Positions 1-5,015 of a stretch of 8,353 nucleotides of DNA are shown piece by piece. Made by a program: the position numbers and the translations under genes. The stretch is from Gemmatimonadota bacterium (GTDB lineage Bacteria > Gemmatimonadota > Gemmatimonadetes > Gemmatimonadales > GWC2-71-9), in assembly GCA_003221075.1 (NCBI GenBank), contig QHUF01000299.1:1-8353 (forward strand). The letters are read 5' to 3'. Numbering within the stretch: position 1 is the first letter of the stretch; each line of letters opens with the position of its first letter. The notes below the pieces were generated by a model. It was not told where the DNA came from. It worked only from the letters and a program-made list of their open reading frames with translations, and ran no database searches.

Positions 1-191
1 TCTGAGGGATAGTTCTCTTCGAGGAAGGCCTTGAACGCCTCGCGATCACCGCGATTGAAAACCTCCAGCCAGGCTGCAAACTTCTGTCCGGCAGGCGTCT
101 CCGGTACCTTCACTTGGCCGGAACACGGCGCAGAAAGACATAGCAGCCACAGAACAAGCACGGCTTTGACCCGCATAACCATCAGACCCAT
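1..191 (-). CDS. Secreted protein of unknown function, N-terminal fragment
   Basis: An open minus-strand frame starts at ATG 191 and runs off the left edge, giving 63 residues with no stop. The start is supported by an AGAAAGGA Shine-Dalgarno sequence 7 nt upstream (199-206). Later in-frame ATGs (182, 176) are too far from it. The protein begins with a signal peptide: basic residues near 7-9, a hydrophobic core at about 10-20 (VLVLWLLCLS), then APCSGQ as a likely signal peptidase I cleavage region. The Cys is not in a good lipobox. The mature part begins VKVPETPAGQKF and continues as an amphipathic helix with WLEVFNRGDREAFKAFL. That helix resembles the N-terminal segment preceding catalytic domains in some secreted serine hydrolases and S41-type peptidases, but the catalytic part is outside the window, so no function is assigned. 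By hand count the visible coding stretch is about 57% G+C, lower than most genes here. Confidence 0.78.
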   Translation of the reverse strand, partial: MGLMVMRVKAVLVLWLLCLSAPCSGQVKVPETPAGQKFAAWLEVFNRGDREAFKAFLEENYPS

Positions 192-390
192 GAGATATTC
201 CTTTCTAACGGTCAATTTACCTCTCCGCACAGCTCTGACCACTGCTTTTGATGGGACACAGCGCAGCGGTGGCATGTCGCGAAAGACGGCTAGCGCGATC
301 CGTTAGCAGCACGTTCGCCGGTCCAGCAGTCGCGGTAGGATCGGAATGGCGTTTGCGTTTTAAGCGGGGTTTTGAGCTTTCACAAACGAG

Positions 391-464
391 TGCGCCAGCC
401 GCGATTCGAACGCGGGACCTTCGGCTCCGGAGGCCGACGCTCTATCCAGCTGAGCTACTGGCGC
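391..464 (-). tRNA. tRNA-Arg (anticodon CCG)
   Basis: A 74-nt cloverleaf. The acceptor stem is GCGCCAG/CTGGCGC with discriminator A. The D stem is GCTC/GAGC, the anticodon stem TCGGC/GCCGA with loop CTCCGGA (anticodon at 428-430), and the T arm CCGCG-TTCGAAT-CGCGG. It decodes CGG. No CCA is encoded. It is the last gene of the minus-strand tRNA cluster. I see no convincing hairpin-plus-U-tract terminator downstream of it. Confidence 0.97.
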
Positions 465-482
465 GTGCTAAAGAATGTCCAG

Positions 483-523
483 TGATCAATGATCAATGAT
501 CATTGGACATTGATCATTGATCA
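483..523. repeat. Inverted repeat built from TGATCAA heptamers
   Basis: Two perfect 16-nt arms, TGATCAATGATCAATG (483-498) and its reverse complement (508-523), flank a 9-nt loop. Each arm is two and a bit tandem copies of a heptamer (TGATCAA on the left, TTGATCA on the right). An outer AAGAATG/CATTCTT pair (471-477, 522-528) is also complementary. The repeat fills the spacer between the Pro(CGG) and Arg(CCG) tRNA genes, so it would be transcribed as a hairpin within the tRNA precursor. Confidence 0.9.
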
Positions 524-532
524 TTCTTCAGC

Positions 533-609
<77 letters not shown>

Positions 610-634
610 TGATACTCGAAGTCTAGTCGTGCAG

Positions 635-708
635 TGCGCCCAGGAGGACTTGAACCCCCAACCTCTTGATCCGTAGTCAAGCGCTCTATCCAGTTGAGCT
701 ATGGGCGC
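635..708 (-). tRNA. tRNA-Arg (anticodon ACG)
   Basis: A 74-nt cloverleaf. The acceptor stem is GCGCCCA/TGGGCGC with discriminator A. The D stem is GCTC/GAGC, the anticodon stem CTTGA/TCAAG with loop CTACGGA, and the T arm GGGGG-TTCAAGT-CCTCC. A34 is the position normally converted to inosine by TadA, which lets this tRNA read CGU, CGC and CGA. No CCA is encoded. Only 5 nt separate it from tRNA-Val. Confidence 0.97.
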
Positions 709-713
709 GCGGA

Positions 714-787
714 TGGGCGGTACAAGACTCGAACTTGTGACCTCCACGATGTCAACGTGGCGCTCTAACCAACTGAGCTAACCGCCC
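714..787 (-). tRNA. tRNA-Val (anticodon GAC)
   Basis: A 74-nt cloverleaf. The acceptor stem is GGGCGGT/ACCGCCC with discriminator A. The D stem is GCTC/GAGC, the anticodon stem CCACG/CGTGG with loop TTGACAT, and the T arm ACAAG-TTCGAGT-CTTGT. It decodes GUC and GUU. No CCA is encoded. Confidence 0.97.
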
Positions 788-795
788 GCGAACAA

Positions 796-871
796 ATTGC
801 GGATTGCGGATTTGCGATTGCGGATTGAACCGGCACCCTCAATCCGCAATCCTCAATCCACAATCCGCAAT
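796..871. repeat. 32-nt-arm quasi-palindrome built from ATTGCGG heptamers
   Basis: The left arm (796-827) and right arm (840-871) are complementary at 28 of 32 positions around a 12-nt loop. Mismatches are at arm positions 12 and 18-20. The left arm reads as tandem heptamers close to ATTGCGG, four and a half units, with one irregular unit (ATTTGCG). It occupies nearly all of the spacer between initiator tRNA-Met and tRNA-Val and would form a long hairpin in the tRNA precursor or a cruciform in DNA. It does not look like a terminator, because tRNA genes continue beyond it. Confidence 0.92.
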
Positions 872-879
872 GTCTTCAA

Positions 880-953
880 TAGCGGGGGTGGGATTTGAAC
901 CCACGACCTCCGGGTTATGAGCCCGGCGAGCTACCAGACTGCTCCACCCCGCG
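880..953 (-). tRNA. Initiator tRNA-fMet (anticodon CAT)
   Basis: A 74-nt cloverleaf with initiator hallmarks. Base pair 1-72 is not Watson-Crick (C1 opposite U72), there is an A11-U24 pair in the D stem (GAGC/GCTC), and three consecutive G-C pairs (GGG/CCC) sit next to the CTCATAA anticodon loop. The acceptor is otherwise GCGGGG paired with CCCCGC, and the discriminator is A. The body closely follows known bacterial initiators. In E. coli the mismatch is C-A, so the C-U variant is a small oddity. No CCA is encoded. Confidence 0.97.
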
Positions 954-987
954 TCGATGTGTTTCGATTTGCATGCCGCTTTTGGAG

Positions 988-1060
988 AGCGGGAAACGGG
1001 ACTCGAACCCGCGACCCCAACCTTGGCAAGGTTGTGCTCTACCAACTGAGCTATTCCCGC
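988..1060 (-). tRNA. tRNA-Gly (anticodon GCC)
   Basis: A 73-nt cloverleaf. The acceptor stem is GCGGGAA/TTCCCGC with discriminator U, as usual for bacterial tRNA-Gly. The D stem is GCTC/GAGC, the anticodon stem CAACC/GGTTG with loop TTGCCAA, and the T arm GCGGG-TTCGAGT-CCCGT. It decodes GGC and GGU. No CCA is encoded. Confidence 0.97.
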
Positions 1061-1122
1061 GTTGCCGCCCAAATCTAACTGCTCAATGATGGGGTATCTA
1101 CCACCCCGCCAGCGCCTTACCG

Positions 1123-1154
1123 GTCCGACCGTCCGACCGTCCTACCGTCCGACC
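1123..1154. repeat. Four tandem copies of an octamer, GTCCGACC
   Basis: Four consecutive 8-bp units lie at 1123-1130, 1131-1138, 1139-1146 (GTCCTACC, one mismatch) and 1147-1154. They sit in the 97-bp spacer between tRNA-Ala and tRNA-Gly. The array is partly self-complementary (CGGTC-C-GACCG at its left end) but, unlike the other repeats here, has no separate inverted half. Confidence 0.9.
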
Positions 1155-1157
1155 GAG

Positions 1158-1230
1158 TGGAGGCGAGGGGGATCGAACCCCTGACCTCGTGAATGCCATT
1201 CACGCGCTCTCCCAACTGAGCTACGCCCCC
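1158..1230 (-). tRNA. tRNA-Ala (anticodon GGC)
   Basis: A 73-nt cloverleaf. The acceptor stem GGGGGCG/CGCCTCC contains the G3-U70 wobble pair that is the identity element for alanyl-tRNA synthetase, and the discriminator is A. The D stem is GCTC/GAGC, the anticodon stem CGTGA/TCACG with loop ATGGCAT, and the T loop TTCGATC. It is the first gene of the cluster, about 37 nt downstream of the predicted transcription start. No CCA is encoded. Confidence 0.97.
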
Positions 1231-1273
1231 GCTATATTCCCGCGCCCCAAAAACCGCCCGGCGGGAACACGGC

Positions 1274-1302
1274 ATCTTATCGGGACGTTGAGGCGGTGTC
1301 AA
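1274..1302 (-). promoter_or_regulatory. Sigma-70 promoter of the tRNA operon
   Basis: On the minus strand there is a perfect TTGACA (-35, 1302-1297), a 17-nt spacer and TAAGAT (-10, 1279-1274; five of six match). Transcription should start near 1267, heading into tRNA-Ala. The discriminator after the -10 is G+C-rich (GCCGTG), a feature of stringently controlled stable-RNA promoters, so growth-rate control is plausible by inference. No comparable promoter is evident between the downstream tRNA genes, which suggests one polycistronic precursor. Confidence 0.88.
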
Positions 1303-1375
1303 GCGATTTCACGCTCGTTCCATGAACATTTCCGCTGTCGCTGCGTACTAAAGAGCAGCCAAATAAGGCGAACCA

Positions 1376-2344
1376 ATGCCTCGTACTCGTAAGAAGACAA
1401 AAGCAGCTCGGGCTCCCAAGGCCAAGGCGAAAGCGACCGTCGCGACGGCTGAGCGACGCGTCGTGAAGCGCCGTGGCCGGCGCCGCGGCCTGCTTACGGG
1501 TCTGGGCCATCACGAGCACGAGCGCGACATCCTCGATCAGTACCTCCACGAGGTCTCCAAGACTCCCCTGCTGACGCAGAAGGAGGAGATCGCGCTCGCC
1601 CGGAAGGTTCGCGCGGGCGATCAGGAGGCGATGCAGGAGCTGGTGAAGCGCAACCTGCGGTTCGTGATTTCCGTCGCCAAGAAGTACCAGAATCGCGGCC
1701 TGCCGCTCACCGACCTCATCGGCGAGGGCAACGTCGGTCTGCTCACGGCGGCGCGCAAGTTCGATCCCGATCAGGGCGTCAAGTTCATCTCGTACGCCGT
1801 ATGGTGGATCCGCCAGGCGATTCTCGCCGCACTCGCGCGCCAGGGCCGCACGGTGCGCGTGCCGCTGAATCGGACCGCGGATCTGTCCCGCATCGTGCGC
1901 ACTGCCGAGTATCTCCGGCAGACGCTGCGTCGAGAGCCGACGCCGGAAGAGATCGCCGACGCGACGAAGCTGTCGCTCGAGGTCGTGCAGTCGCTCGCCG
2001 CGCTCAACACCGGCGACGTGCGGCTCGACGCCCCGCTCGATCCCGACGGTGATCGCTCGCTCATCGAGCGCTTCATCGCCGAGGACCTGCCGGACACGGA
2101 AGATCAGGCGATGGATCGCTTCCTGTCCGACGAGATCGAGCAGGCGCTCAACACGCTGCAGCGCCGCGATGCCAAAGTGCTGCGGCTGTACTTCGGTCTC
2201 GACGGCGGACGTGAGCACACGCTGGAAGAGATCGGGGGAATGCTGGGCGTGACGCGTGAGCGGGTGCGCCAACTGCGCGACCGCGCGCTGAAGCGGCTGC
2301 GCGACGGCGACGTCGGCAAGGCGCTCGCGAGCTTCGCAGCCTAA
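1376..2344 (+). CDS. rpoD: RNA polymerase sigma factor, RpoD/SigA family
   Basis: This 322-residue sigma-70 factor directs RNA polymerase to promoters. Residues 1-38 are a Lys/Arg/Ala-rich extension. Region 1.2 follows (about 51-80, DILDQYLHEVSKTPLLTQKE), then region 2 (about 86-162, with RFVISVAKKYQNRGLPLTDL and the -10-reading helix YAVWWIRQAIL at 140-150), region 3 (about 166-240) and region 4 (about 258-312, helix-turn-helix TLEEIGGMLGVTRERVRQL). The long acidic region 1.1 of E. coli RpoD is missing, as in many short SigA-type factors. The ATG at 1376 has AAGGCG about 6 nt upstream. The gene is transcribed divergently from the tRNA operon, and I could not identify its promoter. Whether it is the primary factor or a group 2 paralogue cannot be decided here, so the symbol is tentative. 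Confidence 0.93.
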   Translation: MPRTRKKTKAARAPKAKAKATVATAERRVVKRRGRRRGLLTGLGHHEHERDILDQYLHEVSKTPLLTQKEEIALARKVRAGDQEAMQELVKRNLRFVISVAKKYQNRGLPLTDLIGEGNVGLLTAARKFDPDQGVKFISYAVWWIRQAILAALARQGRTVRVPLNRTADLSRIVRTAEYLRQTLRREPTPEEIADATKLSLEVVQSLAALNTGDVRLDAPLDPDGDRSLIERFIAEDLPDTEDQAMDRFLSDEIEQALNTLQRRDAKVLRLYFGLDGGREHTLEEIGGMLGVTRERVRQLRDRALKRLRDGDVGKALASFAA

Positions 2345-2367
2345 GCAAGCAGCGAGTATGAAATAGT

Positions 2368-2400
2368 AGGGGCGCAGCATGCTGCGCCCCTGCTGTTTTT
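2368..2400 (+). terminator. Palindromic intrinsic terminator after the sigma factor gene
   Basis: A perfect 24-bp palindrome has arm AGGGGCGCAGCA (2368-2379) and its complement (2380-2391). It is followed by TGCTGTTTTT, ending in five Ts. It lies 23 nt after the rpoD stop codon. A GC-rich stem followed closely by a U tract fits a Rho-independent terminator. The same palindrome recurs at 6322-6351, so the stem is probably a dispersed repeat recruited as a terminator. Confidence 0.82.
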
Positions 2401-2418
2401 GGTCTAGTTTCTCCCTCC

Positions 2419-3180
2419 GTGATTCAAGCCATCGGCCGCCGCTCAATCTCCGCTGTCGAGGCCGTCGGGCGGGTCGGCCACTTCGTGATGGACATGGTGC
2501 GTGCCCTTGCCGACATCGGCGTCTGGGCGCGGCTCACCATCGTCCAGATGCGCCGCATCGGCGTGGACTCGCTGCCGGTCGCGCTCTTCATCGCCGCCTT
2601 CACCGGCGTCGTCCTCGCCCTGCAAGCCTCCTACACCTTCACCGGCGCCGTCCCCCTCTACTTCGTCGGCACGCTCGTCGGCAAGACCATGATGCTCGAG
2701 TTGGGCCCGGTCCTGGCGGGGCTGGCGCTCGCGGGCCGCGTGGGCGCCAGCATGGCCGCCGAGCTCGGGACGATGAAAGTGACCGAGCAGGTGGACGCGC
2801 TCGAGACGCTCGCCTACGATCCGCAGAGCTATCTCGTCATTCCGCGAGTGCTCGCGGGCACGCTGATGTTTCCCGTGGTCGTCGCGTTCGCCATCGCGAC
2901 CGGAATCATCACGGGATGGTTGACCAGTCTCGTCCTGCTCGACCTGTCGACCCAGGATTTCATCAAGGGCCTCAAGCTGTTTTACGTCTTCAAGGACGTC
3001 TGGTTCGGACTGCTCAAGAGCGCGAGCTTCGGGTTCACGATCACGCTCGTGGGCTGCATCGTAGGACTCGGGACGAGGGGTGGGGCTGAGGGCGTTGGGC
3101 GCAGCGCGACACGCGCTGTCGTCTACTCGGCCATTCTCATTCTCGTGCTCGACGCGTTCTGGGCCGTGGTCCTGCTGTGA
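2419..3180 (+). CDS. mlaE: MlaE-family ABC transporter permease (lipid transport)
   Basis: This 253-residue inner-membrane permease belongs to the MlaE (YrbE/TTG2B) family, which moves phospholipids between inner and outer membrane with an MlaF ATPase and an MCE protein. The protein shows the family layout: an amphipathic N-terminus (1-45), hydrophobic segments near 52-72, 78-104, 147-172, 203-218 and 234-253, and the conserved block at 94-134 containing ELGPVLAGLALAGRVGASMA and EQVDALETLAYDP. The GLGTRGGAEGVG loop lies near 216-227. The GTG start at 2419 gives full family length, but no Shine-Dalgarno sequence precedes it. An internal ATG (2488) would cut into the conserved N-terminal region. 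It overlaps mlaF by 4 nt (GTGA), so the genes are co-transcribed. The upstream terminator leaves little room for a separate promoter. Confidence 0.92.
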   Translation: MIQAIGRRSISAVEAVGRVGHFVMDMVRALADIGVWARLTIVQMRRIGVDSLPVALFIAAFTGVVLALQASYTFTGAVPLYFVGTLVGKTMMLELGPVLAGLALAGRVGASMAAELGTMKVTEQVDALETLAYDPQSYLVIPRVLAGTLMFPVVVAFAIATGIITGWLTSLVLLDLSTQDFIKGLKLFYVFKDVWFGLLKSASFGFTITLVGCIVGLGTRGGAEGVGRSATRAVVYSAILILVLDAFWAVVLL

Positions 3181-3902
3181 TCGAGCTTCAAGACCTGCAG
3201 AAGGCGTTCGGCGAGAAACCGGTGCTGCAAGGCTTCACGCTCAAAGTGCGGGACGCCGAGACGATGGTGATCATCGGGTATTCGGGCTCCGGCAAGAGCG
3301 TGGCATTGAAGCACATCGTCGGCCTGTTGCATCCGGATGTGGGCGACGTGATCGTTGACGGCCAGGCCGTCAGCACGCTCGATCGGGACGGCCTGACCCT
3401 GCTGCGCCAGGGCGTGGGCTACGTCTTCCAGTTCGCGGCGCTGTTCGACTCCATGACCGTCGCCGACAATCTTGCGCTGGGGCTGCGGCGCCGCGGGCTC
3501 GACGAAGCAGAGATCGAGGAGCGAGTGCAGGAAGCGCTGGCGCTGGTCGACCTGTCGGGGACCGGAGAGCGCATGCCGGCGGAGCTGTCGGGGGGGATGC
3601 GCAAACGCGTGGGGATCGCCCGCGCGATCGCGCTGCGACCGCGGTACATCCTCTACGATGAGCCAACCACGGGCCTCGACCCGGTCACCTCCGCGGTGAT
3701 CGATCGGCTGATGGTCCGGACGCGGGAGCATCTCGGGGTGACGGGAGTCGTGGTGACGCACGACATGCGCAGCGCCTACACCGTCGGTGACCGGATCGCC
3801 ATGCTGTACGAGGGGCGGGTCCGGCAGGTGGGGAGCGTGGCGGAGATTCAGCAGACGGAGGACCCGGTCGTGCGTCAGTTCATCGAGGGACGCGCCGAGT
3901 GA
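3177..3902 (+). CDS. mlaF: MlaF-family ABC transporter ATPase (lipid transport)
   Basis: This 241-residue cytoplasmic ATPase should power the MlaE permease. All nucleotide-binding motifs are intact: Walker A GYSGSGKS (34-41), Q-loop Q85 in YVFQFAALFDSMTV, signature LSGGMRKRV (137-145), Walker B ILYDEPTTGLDPV (158-170) with catalytic E162, and H-loop H195 in VVVTHDM. The LSGGMRKR signature and the YDEPTTGLDPV motif are typical of MlaF/Ttg2A rather than of other importers. The GTG start at 3177 overlaps the mlaE stop by 4 nt. The stop in turn overlaps the mlaD start by 4 nt, which indicates translational coupling of the three subunits. Confidence 0.95.
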   Translation: MIELQDLQKAFGEKPVLQGFTLKVRDAETMVIIGYSGSGKSVALKHIVGLLHPDVGDVIVDGQAVSTLDRDGLTLLRQGVGYVFQFAALFDSMTVADNLALGLRRRGLDEAEIEERVQEALALVDLSGTGERMPAELSGGMRKRVGIARAIALRPRYILYDEPTTGLDPVTSAVIDRLMVRTREHLGVTGVVVTHDMRSAYTVGDRIAMLYEGRVRQVGSVAEIQQTEDPVVRQFIEGRAE

Positions 3903-4906
3903 AGCGCGAAAACGAGTTCGCCGTCGGCCTCGTCGTCATCGCCGCGCTGGCGCTGGTCGTCGGGGGCGCGCTCTGGCTCTCCGGCGCGCACCTCGGCAAA
4001 ACCGAAGCGGTGTACACGGCCCGCTTCCGGACCGTCGGCGGCCTCGGCGCCGGCAGTCCCGTGGTGTTGCGCGGCGTGCGCGTAGGCCGGATCGAAGCGA
4101 TCCGCCTGGCGCCGGGGAACTGGGTCGAGGCCGACATCAAGATCTACTCGGGCGTCACACCGCCCGCGAAACCCGCCGTCATCGCCGCCTCGGCGTCGTT
4201 GTTCGGTGAATGGGCAGCCACGTTGATCTCCAGCGAGCCACCACCGGTCGATCCCAACATTCGCCAGGCGTTGGAAGAGGCGGCGGCGGTCGGCGGCGGG
4301 AAGTGGCCCGGCGCGACCCTCCCCGACATCGGCCAGCTCACGGCGCAGGCCAGCCGGATCGCGACCGATATCGGAACGGTTGCGGCCCGCGTGCAGAGCG
4401 CCTTCGATTCACAGGCGGTCATGGATCTCCGCCGCTCGATCCACGACTTCGGTCAGGTGGCCGACCGTCTGGCGCGCGTGACGAACGAGCAGGCCGACAT
4501 CATCGGCGACGTCGGTTCCAACCTGCAGCACGGGTCGGAGGCGCTGTCCCGCGCCGCGGTCGATCTCCGCACGACCTTGGGGCGCGTGGATACCGCCACC
4601 AACCAGGGACAGCTCGCCACTATCCTTAATAACACCGCCGCCACGAGCACCGATCTGCGCAGCGCGTCGCAGGACTTCCGCCAGCTCATGGCGGCGGCGA
4701 ACAAGAATCAGGAGAGCCTCGTGCGGGTGCTGCAGAACGCCGACACCATTCTGTCGCGCGTTTCGAACCGCAGCGGTACGCTGGGGCTCCTCGTGGCCGA
4801 TTCGGCGCTGTATCGGGAGACGACGCTCACGATGATTCAGCTCCGGCAATTGCTGTCCGATATTCAGGCGAATCCGCGGAAGTACTTCACGTTTAGCGTC
4901 TTTTAG
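3899..4906 (+). CDS. mlaD: MlaD-like MCE-domain protein
   Basis: This 335-residue inner-membrane-anchored periplasmic protein is expected to form a ring that guides lipids from the MlaEF complex. Residues 1-7 are cytoplasmic, and a single transmembrane helix spans about 8-29 (FAVGLVVIAALALVVGGALW). The MCE domain covers about 36-112, with YTARFRTVGGLGAGSPVVLR and GVRVGRIEAIRL. From about 144 to the end the protein is mainly helical with many Q, A, S and T and long stretches without proline, suggesting coiled coils that could form a tunnel across the periplasm. E. coli MlaD has only 183 residues, so the C-terminal extension is long and closer in organisation to other MCE tunnel proteins. The GTG start overlaps mlaF. 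No mlaC or mlaB gene follows. Confidence 0.9.
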   Translation: MKRENEFAVGLVVIAALALVVGGALWLSGAHLGKTEAVYTARFRTVGGLGAGSPVVLRGVRVGRIEAIRLAPGNWVEADIKIYSGVTPPAKPAVIAASASLFGEWAATLISSEPPPVDPNIRQALEEAAAVGGGKWPGATLPDIGQLTAQASRIATDIGTVAARVQSAFDSQAVMDLRRSIHDFGQVADRLARVTNEQADIIGDVGSNLQHGSEALSRAAVDLRTTLGRVDTATNQGQLATILNNTAATSTDLRSASQDFRQLMAAANKNQESLVRVLQNADTILSRVSNRSGTLGLLVADSALYRETTLTMIQLRQLLSDIQANPRKYFTFSVF

Positions 4907-4910
4907 GGGC

Positions 4911-5012
4911 AACGCGGAACGTGGAACGCGGAACGCCGAACATGCGCCTGACTGTCGCTCGCCGAGCGGCCCAGCAGTGCTGTTCCGCGTTCCGACTTCC
5001 GCGTTCCGCGTT
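4911..5012. repeat. 32-nt-arm quasi-palindrome built from AACGCGG heptamers
   Basis: The left arm (4911-4942) and right arm (4981-5012) are complementary at 28 of 32 positions, with mismatches at arm positions 12, 17, 18 and 28. The left arm reads as heptamers: AACGCGG, AACGTGG, AACGCGG, AACGCCG, AACA. The 38-nt loop carries its own hairpin, CGCTC-GCC-GAGCG with outer G-C extension (4956-4968). The element fills the whole gap between the mlaD stop and the NUDIX start codon. It may shape the 3' end of the mlaEFD transcript, but there is no U tract. Confidence 0.92.
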
Positions 5013-5015
5013 CTC

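Noticed and set aside
31..499. Two plus-strand open frames near the left end
   Set aside because: One is antisense to the signal-peptide gene and the other runs into tRNA-Arg. Neither has a ribosome-binding site or recognisable protein features.
839..1302. Short open frames across the tRNA genes, with peptides such as GIAQLVEHNLAKVGVAGSSP
   Set aside because: They translate tRNA sequence and are a familiar false gene call. The cloverleaves fully explain the region.
1277..2446. Long minus-strand open frame (389 codons) opposite the sigma factor gene
   Set aside because: It lies antisense to a gene with unmistakable sigma-70 domains, its composition (Arg, Leu, His, Gln-rich) is typical of reverse-frame translation of GC-rich genes, and no domain is recognisable.
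3123..3761. Minus-strand open frame of about 212 codons opposite mlaF
   Set aside because: It is a reverse-frame shadow of an ABC ATPase gene with all motifs intact.
4977..5015. GTG start extending the NUDIX protein by 13 residues
   Set aside because: The extra codons are the right arm of the inverted repeat (FRVPTSAFRV-type translation), with no ribosome-binding site.
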